A stretch of 41,875 nucleotides of DNA, from the IMG/VR virus record IMGVR_UViG_3300049032_000032, positions 1 to 41,875 of that record, one strand, 5' to 3'. Origin of the DNA: a virus. A program made the translations under genes and the position numbers. The stretch's first letter is position 1; each line of letters starts with the position of its first letter. The notes under the pieces are model-generated. The model worked only from the letters and a program-made list of their open reading frames with translations. It was not told where the DNA came from and searched no databases. Below are positions 13,138 through 18,950 of this stretch, piece after piece.

Positions 13138-13827
13138 TTAGAAGCTGATCTCCTCGAAGTGGTTGATGCGTTCGGTTGCGGGCCTGCCTTTGACGGCGGT
13201 GGCGTAGTTTTCGAGCATGACCTTGGCGGCGTCCTCGAAGGTTTGGACGGCTTCGGTGATAGCGGCGAACCACTTCTGATCCGGGTACACGCGCTTCACA
13301 AACAACGGCATACCGCCTGAGTAACTGACATAGTCGAGCCAGGATCGTCCGGTGACAAGCAGGCCCGTCTGAATCTGTGCCATGTTCTCGAGCGGCACCT
13401 CATCAGCCAGGATCGTGGCGAGGTGCTTCTTCTGCCGGCGCGACTTGATCTCAATGAGGCCGTCGTCATCAACCAGGCCGTCGGGGGAGTATCCGAGTTT
13501 GAACCCTAGGTCGTCTCGGACCATGAACCCAACCTCCGCGGCGGGTGCGTAATGCTCTGAGTAAATGTCGCGGGCGTACGGCTCATCCAACGTGCCACGC
13601 AGCATGTCAGCATTCTCGTGGATGGGTTCAACATGCCCTGTGATCCGCTCAGCAACCAACGTGGTTGTGAGTGCCCGTGAGTAGTCGTTGCTGGCGGGCT
13701 TCACAGTCTTAGGTGTGATCAACTGCCCAACAACCGAGGCCGTCACAATCCCGCAACGAGCCGCCAACCACTCGTCGGTGCCCTGAACCAGGTCATCAAA
13801 AACCTGCAAACTAATCGTCGCGCTCAT
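13138..13827 (-). CDS. YqaJ-family viral recombinase/exonuclease
   Basis: A 229-residue lambda-exonuclease-like PD-(D/E)xK nuclease. It shows GTDEWLAARCGIVTAS (residues 16-31), MLRGTLDEPYAR (75-86), the active-site pair GYSPDGLV (Asp116) with LIEIKSR (Glu126, Lys128), and MAQIQTGLLVTGR (149-161). It resects double-strand ends for phage recombination, normally with an annealing protein; none is obvious in this window. ATG overlaps the upstream TGA. It ends just before the twin promoter, so that promoter serves the genes downstream of it. Confidence 0.88.
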   Translation of the reverse strand: MSATISLQVFDDLVQGTDEWLAARCGIVTASVVGQLITPKTVKPASNDYSRALTTTLVAERITGHVEPIHENADMLRGTLDEPYARDIYSEHYAPAAEVGFMVRDDLGFKLGYSPDGLVDDDGLIEIKSRRQKKHLATILADEVPLENMAQIQTGLLVTGRSWLDYVSYSGGMPLFVKRVYPDQKWFAAITEAVQTFEDAAKVMLENYATAVKGRPATERINHFEEISF

Positions 13828-14342
13828 GCTGCTTGCTCTCCTTCTGCTTCGATGAAGCGGCTGATCTTTTCGATATGAGAACGGGTTAGACCGTGGGTTG
13901 TGTTGGGGCTGATGACAAGTCCTCCACCTTCTGACTTGACCCAGTTCAGCGCCTCGGGTTCCGCTGAAATGTCGTCATCGACCCATATGAACCGGTCATT
14001 GTTTGACGCCACGTCTTCGCGGATCGCTTGGAGCTTCCACCAGTCCCGCCCATGCCATGCGTGCTGGTCGCCGTGAAGCACTTCCCACTCTTGACCGTTG
14101 AGGCCGGTTGCAGGGCTAAGTTCGTTCGCGGCTTCGTCTTCCCAAGTTGTGAGCCACTTGAAAGTGACACTGGGAAGTTCAGCTAGACGGTTCAGCTCAT
14201 CGATAAGTTCCGGTGAGTATAGGATCTGCCAGCCGCTAATCTTCTTTGTCGCCCATTTCTGCCAGCCCGTTATCTTTAGAGCCGGGCTGTTCTTGGACAC
14301 GGCGTTAATCACCCCGTCTACGTCTAGGTAGATAGTGCTCAT
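13824..14342 (-). CDS. HAD-like hydrolase
   Basis: A 172-residue protein with HAD motif I IYLDVDGVIN (Asp7, Asp9), motif II FKWLTTW, and a late motif RFIWVDDDIS. It lacks a large cap domain. Actinophage proteins of this type, often labelled HAD-like or polynucleotide-kinase-phosphatase-like, may remove phosphates from DNA or RNA ends or from nucleotides. It is coupled at both ends (ATGA) between a 42-aa Cys protein and the YqaJ nuclease, which favours a role in DNA metabolism. Confidence 0.75.
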   Translation of the reverse strand: MSTIYLDVDGVINAVSKNSPALKITGWQKWATKKISGWQILYSPELIDELNRLAELPSVTFKWLTTWEDEAANELSPATGLNGQEWEVLHGDQHAWHGRDWWKLQAIREDVASNNDRFIWVDDDISAEPEALNWVKSEGGGLVISPNTTHGLTRSHIEKISRFIEAEGEQAA

Positions 14343-14467
14343 TCGAGGTCGTCCTTCGTGAGGGTGGATTCGATTACTGGGTCACAACCGCAGATGTCGC
14401 ATTCGCAGTGGTTGCTCTTGGGTCGGCGTGGTACCAGGGGCTCGTCGTCCTCGGGGGAGTAGCTCAC
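14339..14467 (-). CDS. 42-aa Cys-rich protein
   Basis: A 42-residue protein beginning MSYSPEDDEPLVPRRPKSNH, with the zinc-binding cluster CECDICGC in the middle and an acidic tail. GTG at 14467 overlaps the upstream TGA, and its TGA overlaps the HAD gene ATG. The CxC-x2-CxC cluster resembles small actinophage proteins of unknown function. Confidence 0.65.
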   Translation of the reverse strand: MSYSPEDDEPLVPRRPKSNHCECDICGCDPVIESTLTKDDLE

Positions 14468-14634
14468 AGGACGTGGCCCATGATGACGCCAATCAAATCC
14501 GGGGCCTTCTTGTCCAAGTAGCGGAGGGCGAGGCGTTCGTCTTCCTCGTTCCTGGGCACATGGTTCAACACGCGCTGCTTACCGAACGTGTGCGTCGACG
14601 CGAACTGGTTATTGCTCGGCTGATCGTTGTTCAT
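14464..14634 (-). CDS. Small hypothetical protein
   Basis: A 56-residue protein (MNNDQPSNNQFASTHTFGKQ, then NHVPRNEEDERLALRYLDKK). It is hydrophilic with a charged central helix. AAGGAG lies 7 nt before the ATG at 14634. A four-codon frame (ATG AGC AAG GAG TAA, 14653-14639) covers that SD and could couple translation. It is the first gene below the element at 14685-14701. Confidence 0.6.
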   Translation of the reverse strand: MNNDQPSNNQFASTHTFGKQRVLNHVPRNEEDERLALRYLDKKAPDLIGVIMGHVL

Positions 14635-14684
14635 GGGGTTACTCCTTGCTCATGGGGGTAATACTCAAAGATACTGCACGCGCC

Positions 14685-14701
14685 GGGTAGTTCTAAGTAC
14701 C
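14685..14701 (-). promoter_or_regulatory. Degenerate direct-repeat element
   Basis: On the minus strand, GGTACTT-AGA-ACTACCC: the first half-site is perfect and the second is degenerate. Possible -10s (TATCTT or TATTAC) lie downstream, but spacing to a -35 is poor. Confidence 0.45.
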
Positions 14702-14714
14702 GACACGGACAAAA

Positions 14715-14795
14715 CTATTTACGGTTTGGCTGGGTGATGAGGCGGGCCGACTGGATGCCCGCGGCTACGGTCGCGACAAGAAGAACGAGGATCAC
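14715..14795 (-). CDS. Possible 26-aa membrane peptide
   Basis: GTG at 14795 overlaps the upstream TGA (GTGA). The frame encodes a short hydrophobic peptide (VILVLLVATVAAGIQSARLI) with one possible membrane helix, then a polar tail. It is the last frame before the operator at 14701. The coupling and the hydrophobic character support expression, but the size makes the call tentative. Confidence 0.4.
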   Translation of the reverse strand: MILVLLVATVAAGIQSARLITQPNRK

Positions 14796-15151
14796 GCCGC
14801 CACCATCTTCCCGAAGCCGGCGTTGGTGAGGAGCGCCGTGGTTTCGCGCCCGATCCTGCCGACCAGGTAGTCGCGGACAAGGTCGGTGTTATCAACCGTG
14901 CCGGCGAGGTTCGTCACCAACTCCGGGTGCGTGCCATGCTCGACCGAATCGAGCTCTTCAAAGGACGTCACGAGTTCCTCGATGTCGTAATGGCTGGGCG
15001 TGACACCCAGGATCCGGCCCAGACTGGCCTGCAGCTTGAGGGCCCGAGTGACAAACGCGTTCGGCTCCTCGTTATACGGTGTCGCATCCACAAACGACCG
15101 CACCAACTGCTGCACCATAATCCGTGCGCCATCCTCAGTAATCCGCATCAT
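14792..15151 (-). CDS. Hypothetical helical protein
   Basis: A 119-residue protein. It reads MMRITEDGARIMVQQLVRSF, then ATPYNEEPNAFVTRALKLQA, then VTPSHYDIEELVTSFEELDS, ending LLTNAGFGKMVAA. It is mostly helical and acidic. ATG at 15151 overlaps the upstream TGA. An upstream in-frame Met at 15193 lies inside the preceding gene. No family is recognised. Confidence 0.7.
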   Translation of the reverse strand: MMRITEDGARIMVQQLVRSFVDATPYNEEPNAFVTRALKLQASLGRILGVTPSHYDIEELVTSFEELDSVEHGTHPELVTNLAGTVDNTDLVRDYLVGRIGRETTALLTNAGFGKMVAA

Positions 15152-15306
15152 GCTCCCTGCTCCTTCATGCTCGCTTCGATAGCTTCGTTCCAAACATCCA
15201 CGGTGATGCGCTCGCCCAACTCGAGAGTCGCCTTGAGATAGCCGAGCATGTGGAACGGATTAACATCCGCTTCCGCCGGGCTTGCGACCTTTATGCGTTC
15301 GTTCAT
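15148..15306 (-). CDS. Small hypothetical protein
   Basis: A 52-residue protein (MNERIKVASPAEADVNPFHM, then YLKATLELGERITVDVWNEA). Helical with a beta start. ATG at 15306 overlaps the excisionase-like TGA and its own TGA overlaps the next ATG. Function unknown; a partner of the excisionase-like protein is possible from position. Confidence 0.65.
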   Translation of the reverse strand: MNERIKVASPAEADVNPFHMLGYLKATLELGERITVDVWNEAIEASMKEQGA

Positions 15307-15533
15307 TGCTTGTTCCTCCGTGCTGCTCGTGTGCCGACTCTTGGTGTGCGGCGGGGTTCAGGCGGGGCCTGCTGATACTTCGCCCGGATAGCCTCAATGT
15401 CCTCCGACGAGAACCGAAGCTCAGTACCGAAACGATGACAGGGCCACAGGTCTTGCTTCTTCAACCGGTAAGCAGTCGAACGGCTAATGCCGAACAACTC
15501 CGCAACCTCACCGATAGTCTTCAACGGCTCCAT
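15303..15533 (-). CDS. Excisionase-like / MerR-type HTH protein
   Basis: A 76-residue protein with a single winged helix: TIGEVAELFGISRSTAYRLK, then QDLWPCHRFGTELRFSSEDI, then a basic Arg/Pro tail. This layout (HTH, short wing with FGTELRFS, E-x2-I) is that of phage excisionases and small MerR-like regulators. With an integrase in the genome, control of excision is plausible, although the gene is in the early lytic operon and 4.7 kb from int. The ATG at 15533 lies 2 nt after the upstream TAG. Confidence 0.7.
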   Translation of the reverse strand: MEPLKTIGEVAELFGISRSTAYRLKKQDLWPCHRFGTELRFSSEDIEAIRAKYQQAPPEPRRTPRVGTRAARRNKQ

Positions 15534-15535
15534 GA

Positions 15536-16021
15536 CTAGGCCGCGCGGGCAGTTAGTTCGCTGATGTAGATCTTCAGTTCGGGGCCATTGTTGAACCACT
15601 CGCCGGCGACTCGTAGGTGAGCGAACTGTCGGTGCAGTTCCTGTTCCCGTCGCTGGCCTCCTGGTTCAGTCGCGAGCAGTTTGGCGTTCGACGGGTCGAG
15701 GCCTTTAGGCATCTGGACGGACCCGCTACGGATACTTTTGACCCGAAGCTCTGGATCGAGTGACTGGCCGATTTTGATTCGGCGTCCTGCCTTGACGAAG
15801 TAGACAAGTGCAGCGTCGCGGCGGTCCTGAGCTTCTACGACCTTCGAGTCGATGTACTTAGACATTGCGTTCCGGAGTCCTCTGTCCTCTGCGGCGCGGA
15901 TGTTCCGCTGGAAGGTATCCAAGTGGGACTTGCAGAGAGGGATGATGTCCAGCGCCATTTTCTTGGACTGGCGTCCGCATCGAACGGTGCCGTAGCGGTA
16001 TGCGCCGCACTGCTCGCTCAT
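15536..16021 (-). CDS. GIY-YIG superfamily nuclease-like protein (T5orf172/Mug113 type)
   Basis: A 161-residue protein. An N-terminal segment has CGAYRYGTVRCG and PLCKSH, possibly metal-binding. The C-terminal domain reads LVYFVKAGRRIKIGQS, then LLATEPGGQRREQELHRQFA, then VAGEWFNNGPE, the hallmark of the T5orf172 branch of GIY-YIG nucleases (YFV, IKIG, E..LH..F, GEWF). ATG at 16021 overlaps the Cro-like TGA. An upstream extension would cover the Cro-like gene and was rejected. Possible roles are recombination or host DNA attack. Confidence 0.75.
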   Translation of the reverse strand: MSEQCGAYRYGTVRCGRQSKKMALDIIPLCKSHLDTFQRNIRAAEDRGLRNAMSKYIDSKVVEAQDRRDAALVYFVKAGRRIKIGQSLDPELRVKSIRSGSVQMPKGLDPSNAKLLATEPGGQRREQELHRQFAHLRVAGEWFNNGPELKIYISELTARAA

Positions 16022-16305
16022 GCCGCGACCTTGATTCGTGAGTGGGGGTTGCGGACCATGCGTGCGTGGGCGGGGTCTGTGACGAGGATGAGGGTTTCGA
16101 CTTCGTAGGTGATGTCTTCGGATGAGATGCCGAGGCCGATGCAGATGAGGTGCAGTGCGTCTTCGGTCGGCTGGCGTTCGCCGGTCTCGATTCGCTGCAA
16201 GTGGGAGGGGGAGATACCTGCTTGCAGGGCGAGTGCGTCCTGGGTGATTCCTTTGGCTTTGCGGATGACCCTGATGGCCTTTCCGACTACTTTTCGTTCG
16301 TTCAT
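16018..16305 (-). CDS. Cro-like XRE-family regulator (leaderless)
   Basis: A 95-residue protein. After a short basic N-terminus comes an XRE HTH: GKAIRVIRKAKGITQDALA, then LQAGISPSHLQRIETGERQ, then TEDALHLICIGLGI. A C-terminal segment (DPAHARMVRNPHSRIKVAA) has no clear domain. It is divergent from the repressor gene, the classic cro position. The ATG at 16305 lies 7 nt after a -10 (CATACT), has no SD, and so is probably translated from a leaderless mRNA. An in-frame extension to 16557 through the operator region was rejected. Confidence 0.8.
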   Translation of the reverse strand: MNERKVVGKAIRVIRKAKGITQDALALQAGISPSHLQRIETGERQPTEDALHLICIGLGISSEDITYEVETLILVTDPAHARMVRNPHSRIKVAA

Positions 16306-16653
16306 AGGAACCAGTATGCAGACATGCGCAGGAATGCGCAAGTCCACGCACGCACTTTCCGGAAGGAACGCGCAAGTACCAGAAATCCGCGCCAACACTG
16401 GGAAGCAGGGGTGAATTACAAGGGGTGCATGCCGGGAACGTGCGCGAAAATTGCCACAAAAGAATTTTGGACTTGCGCGGTTTCGCCGTGGGACGCTTTC
16501 ACCCAGACGCAGTAAGAGGAAACAACTGGAACCAGCCGGAACCAAGTAGCGACTCACGAAAAAACTGCGTACACATACGCAGAACTAGGTAGTTACACAG
16601 CCGGACTCAGCCGGCCCACTACCTATAGACAGATACGCAGTTGGGGGAAGAAA
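16306..16653. promoter_or_regulatory. Immunity intergenic region between cro-like and repressor genes
   Basis: This 348-bp stretch carries no gene. Besides the cro promoter it holds a perfect operator palindrome CTGCGTA-CACA-TACGCAG (16565-16582), a further TACGCAG half-site (16634-16640) just upstream of the repressor start, an ACGCAG half-site at 16507, and TAGGTAGT/ACTACCTA (inverted, about 16586-16624) around two CAGCCGG copies. A TATAGA at 16624-16629 is a possible -10 for the repressor, without a good -35. Confidence 0.6.
16313..16341 (-). promoter_or_regulatory. Early leftward (cro) promoter with repeated ATGCGCA operators
   Basis: On the minus strand, -35 TTGCGC (16341-16336), 17-bp spacer, -10 CATACT (16318-16313); the expected transcript start coincides with the ATG at 16305. 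Two ATGCGCA heptamers on the plus strand at 16324 and 16334 are exactly 10 bp apart and cover the spacer and -35, making them likely repressor sites. Confidence 0.65.
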
Positions 16654-17325
16654 GTGGAAGCTATGAGCAACATCTCGGCAGAAGACATCAGGAATGGAAG
16701 GGAGCGGAAAATGATGACCCAGCAGGAACTAGCGGATGAGGTTGGTGTTTCGCTCCGCACGGTCAGCTCTTGGGAGCGCGGCGAGACGGTGCCCCGGAAT
16801 CGGTTAGGTGTCATAGCTGAAGTCCTCGGGCTTGAGGGCGCTAGGGAGTTCGGTCGCGAGGCTCTACTTCGCCAGCTCGGACGCCTTGCTAAGCAGCGGA
16901 GGGAAGAAATTGGCTTGGGGAGGCCTGCGTTCGCTAAGGAAGCGGGTCTAGGGTCAGACAAGACCGTGGCCTCCTTCGAATTTGGGCGGGTACTTCCCTC
17001 TGGCGTCTCTCAAAGGAAGATCGAGAAGGCCCTTGGTTGGAGGCTCGGCATTATTGACGAGTGCATGAGGATGGTTGACCGCAAAGCTTCCACGATTGAC
17101 ATGACCGAACTCGACGCGGAAGACAGCCTCTACATCCAGTCCCAGGGTGGCATCTCTTCGCTGGCCCTTGTCTCTGATGATGACCTGCTCGCGGAGGTGC
17201 GCCGGCGGATGACTTCGCGCACGGGCCGGAACTTGTCTAGGGAGGCGCAGGATATCTATGGGCTGGCGGCTTCGACTAACGCTGAGCACATCGAGGACGA
17301 GGACCACGACGATACCGCGGAGTAG
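16654..17325 (+). CDS. Immunity repressor with two tandem HTH domains
   Basis: A 223-residue protein. The first XRE domain (residues about 10-60) reads MMTQQELADEVGVSLRTVSS then WERGETVPRNRLGVIAEVLG. A second HTH-like region (75-135) reads LAKQRREEIGLGRPAFAKEA, GSDKTVASFEFGR and RKIEKALGW. The C-terminus is acidic (EHIEDEDHDDTAE) and lacks a LexA-type protease domain. This suits a CI-like repressor that is inactivated by a partner protease rather than by self-cleavage. Start is GTG at 16654 after GGGGGAAG, or ATG at 16663. The ImmA-like gene follows. Confidence 0.85.
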   Translation: MEAMSNISAEDIRNGRERKMMTQQELADEVGVSLRTVSSWERGETVPRNRLGVIAEVLGLEGAREFGREALLRQLGRLAKQRREEIGLGRPAFAKEAGLGSDKTVASFEFGRVLPSGVSQRKIEKALGWRLGIIDECMRMVDRKASTIDMTELDAEDSLYIQSQGGISSLALVSDDDLLAEVRRRMTSRTGRNLSREAQDIYGLAASTNAEHIEDEDHDDTAE

Positions 17326-17462
17326 GTTACGGTCTCGTGATTAAGGACACGCGTCAACTTTCCATTAATAGGACGTTTTCTTCTGAAACTGTCACAGGTC
17401 TCGTTTAGCTTTAACGGGTTGGTTTCGATTGAGGCCGACACGGGTTCCGGTTCTGGGGGTTT

Positions 17463-17870
17463 TTGGTTTTGTTCGTGTATAGGGTGCGTATGACTGATGG
17501 TGTGGCAGCTCGTACGGATGGGGTGGATATTTGGATTGATGACAGGCTGAACGAGGTTCAGGAGAAGTGCGCGATAGTCCATGAGGAAATCCATATCGAG
17601 CGCGGCCACAGCACGGTTCAACCCGAGGCGGTGGAGATGGGCGTCAGGTATGAGGCAGCGCGTCGGCTGCTACCGGACTCCGGCATCGGTTCGTGCAGCG
17701 GGTCTACGTTGGCTCAGGTGGCTCGTAACTTGGGTGTGACGCGCCAGGTTTTGATGGATCGGGCCGCGACGTTGACGGACGAGGAAACAGAGCGTGCCGG
17801 CTGCCTATCCTGCCGACTCTGCCCGATCATCGACGCTAGGTACCCAGCGAAACAGTACGCCAACGCTTAG
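17463..17870 (+). CDS. ImmA/IrrE-family metallopeptidase
   Basis: Up to 135 residues. It contains the zinc protease motif VHEEIHIERGH (HExxH near residues 39-43), with YEAARRLLPDSGI downstream and a Cys pair near the C-terminus (CLSCRLC). In ICEBs1-like and many actinophage immunity systems such a protease cleaves the adjacent repressor to trigger induction. The start is uncertain: TTG at 17463 or 17469, or ATG at 17490. The 137-bp gap after the repressor has no clear gene. A strong terminator follows the stop. Confidence 0.8.
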   Translation: MVLFVYRVRMTDGVAARTDGVDIWIDDRLNEVQEKCAIVHEEIHIERGHSTVQPEAVEMGVRYEAARRLLPDSGIGSCSGSTLAQVARNLGVTRQVLMDRAATLTDEETERAGCLSCRLCPIIDARYPAKQYANA

Positions 17871-17882
17871 TCTGCACCTTTT

Positions 17883-17907
17883 AGCCCCCGTTAGCGCGGG
17901 GGCTTTC
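17883..17907 (+). terminator. Intrinsic terminator after the ImmA-like gene
   Basis: AGCCCCC-GTTAGCGC-GGGGGCT followed by TTC. The same core (CCCGTTAGCGCGGGGGCTTT) recurs at 18328-18352, where it lies inside an open reading frame. Confidence 0.85.
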
Positions 17908-17919
17908 TGGTGGGCTGGT

Positions 17920-17963
17920 GGTACGCGGAAGTACTTACGCCGTTGAGTCTTTCGGGGTATCGT
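17920..17963 (+). promoter_or_regulatory. Rightward promoter with direct-repeat element; leaderless start
   Basis: GGTACGC-GGA-AGTACTT (17920-17936) leads into -35 TTACGC (17935-17940), a 17-bp spacer and -10 TATCGT (17958-17963). The ATG of the next gene is 6 nt further, where transcription should start. Confidence 0.65.
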
Positions 17964-17969
17964 TGGGGT

Positions 17970-18173
17970 ATGAGCGACAATAAACCAATGATCAGTGACG
18001 AAGCAGTAGAAGCGGTGTACGACAAGTTCTTTCACTTGGGACTTAGCGCAACCCAGATTGAGGGGATCCTTGAGGCGGCGGCGCCGTACATCGCGGCTCA
18101 GGCTTGGGATGAGGGCCGGGAATCGGTCGACTTCGACAGCTGCGGCATTAACCCGTATAGGAGCCAGGCGTGA
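17970..18173 (+). CDS. ISDEAVEAA-family small protein (leaderless copy)
   Basis: A 67-residue protein (MSDNKPMISDEAVEAVYDKF, then GILEAAAPYIAAQAWDEG, ending GINPYRSQA). It shares DEAVEAx and EAAAPYIAAQxWDE with the protein at 18947-19195, and more weakly with 12352-12633. No SD is present; the ATG falls at the predicted transcript start. Its last codons belong to the 24-nt junction repeat that also starts the next gene. Function unknown. Confidence 0.75.
   Translation: MSDNKPMISDEAVEAVYDKFFHLGLSATQIEGILEAAAPYIAAQAWDEGRESVDFDSCGINPYRSQA
18150..18173 (+). repeat. Junction repeat copy 1 (stop + SD + start cassette)
   Basis: AACCCGTATAGGAGCCAGGC followed by GTGA. It encodes the C-terminal NPYRSQA and stop of the upstream gene, contains the SD (TAGGAG) and supplies the GTG start of the next gene. 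Confidence 0.9.
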
Positions 18174-18382
18174 ACGATATGACATGGTACTTGGTCGGCG
18201 CCGGGCTGTGGATCTTCGCCACTGGCTTCAATCACGCCCTGTATCGGAGTAAGTGGACGGCGCGTGCTTTCTTCGCGTTCCCTGTCTGGCCTGTTGCGCT
18301 AGTCGTGTTCGCGGGCATGGGGCTCGTGCCCCCGTTAGCGCGGGGGCTTTTTGGTGGGGGGGGGTGCTTAAAGAAACTTTGA
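18170..18382 (+). CDS. Small membrane protein whose frame runs through a terminator
   Basis: A 70-residue frame from GTG 18170, with the SD in the junction repeat. Residues about 5-22 (TWYLVGAGLWIFATGF) and 36-58 (FPVWPVALVVFAGMGLV) are probable membrane helices. From residue about 53 the frame reads through the terminator at 18328-18352, and its stop (18380-18382) lies inside the next promoter's direct-repeat element. If termination is efficient, the mRNA has no stop codon. The last 17 codons may therefore be an accident of a truncated gene. Confidence 0.6.
   Translation: MNDMTWYLVGAGLWIFATGFNHALYRSKWTARAFFAFPVWPVALVVFAGMGLVPPLARGLFGGGGCLKKL
18328..18352 (+). terminator. Intrinsic terminator (second copy of the 17.9 kb hairpin)
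   Basis: GCCCCC-GTTAGCGC-GGGGGC followed by TTTTT. The core is identical to the terminator after the ImmA-like gene but here has a better U-tract. It lies inside the 3' end of the membrane-protein frame. Confidence 0.85.
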
Positions 18383-18429
18383 TGATTGGGTGCTTTTGGG
18401 TAGACAAGCGGTGTCAAGACACCTAGACT
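18363..18429 (+). promoter_or_regulatory. Rightward twin promoter with palindromic operator in the spacer
   Basis: GGTGCTT-AAA-GAAACTT (18363-18379), then GGGTGCTTTTGGGTA overlapping -35 TAGACA (18401-18406), a 17-bp spacer with GGTGTCAAGACACC (18410-18423), and -10 TAGACT (18424-18429). It is the counterpart of the leftward promoter at 13040-13106. Confidence 0.75.
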
Positions 18430-18469
18430 AGATACATAAGCAAGGAACACCAACCAAGGAGAGATTCAA

Positions 18470-18652
18470 ATGATCGCAGTAGAAAACCTCGAAGTCGGAA
18501 TGATGATCATCCCCGAAGGCCGCAAGCTCGCCGTAGAGGTCATGAGCGTTGACAACTGGGGCAACGAGAGCCTCTACAAGATCGGCCACTATGGCAAGGG
18601 CTTCAACGTAACCGCCGTTCCCGCCGGCGCAATGGTCCGGCTCGCAGCATGA
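18470..18652 (+). CDS. Small beta-rich hypothetical protein
   Basis: A 60-residue protein (MIAVENLEVGMMIIPEGRKL, then MSVDNWGNESLYKIGHYGKG). The 'L.VGM.I' opening followed by short strands resembles small SH3/OB-like beta proteins, also seen in intein-like or SAF folds, but no family can be named. AAGGAGA precedes the ATG, about 40 nt after the -10 of the twin promoter. Its TGA overlaps the next ATG. Confidence 0.7.
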   Translation: MIAVENLEVGMMIIPEGRKLAVEVMSVDNWGNESLYKIGHYGKGFNVTAVPAGAMVRLAA

Positions 18653-18798
18653 ACAACCGGGCGGAGGCCCTCGCAATCGCGAGGGCCGCTGTTCCCTACT
18701 ACCAGGAACAGTATGAAGCTAAACCGAACTGGTATACGGAGTCACGGCTAGCCTTAGCGCAACGAGCGGTAGAAGTGCTGGAAGGGGAGCCCGCATGA
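18649..18798 (+). CDS. 49-aa helical protein
   Basis: A 49-residue protein beginning MNNRAEALAIARAAVPYYQE and ending RLALAQRAVEVLEGEPA. Two helices are joined by a Trp/Tyr-containing linker. Both ends overlap neighbours by ATGA, so it lies inside a coupled operon between the beta-rich protein and the RHH regulator. Its AEALAIARAAVPYY resembles helices in small actinophage proteins of unknown role. Confidence 0.65.
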   Translation: MNNRAEALAIARAAVPYYQEQYEAKPNWYTESRLALAQRAVEVLEGEPA

Positions 18799-18950
18799 GT
18801 AAGGGAACTATCCGCCGCAGCATCCGGGTTGGCGAGCTATGGGACCAAGCGCAGGAAGTCGCCAACCAGAACGGCGACAACCTATCCGACGTAATCCGGC
18901 AAGCACTTGCACAATACGTGCGAGACAAGCAGGAAGGCCCCCCAGAATGA
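18795..18950 (+). CDS. Ribbon-helix-helix regulator (lysogeny-strand copy)
   Basis: A 51-residue RHH protein: TIRRSIRVGELWDQAQEVA, then GDNLSDVIRQALAQYVRDKQ. It is a paralogue of the 48-aa protein at 12209-12355. Both operons carry the same promoter palindrome, so one or both RHH proteins are good candidates to bind it. ATG at 18795 and TGA at 18948-18950 both overlap neighbours. Confidence 0.8.
   Translation: MSKGTIRRSIRVGELWDQAQEVANQNGDNLSDVIRQALAQYVRDKQEGPPE

Noticed and set aside
14428-14661. Plus-strand 77-aa frame
   Set aside because: Antisense to two coupled minus-strand genes with good start signals; no domain.
16306-16557. N-terminal extension of the Cro-like protein
   Set aside because: It would translate through the promoter and operators; the leaderless ATG at 16305 fits the promoter spacing and the HTH family length.
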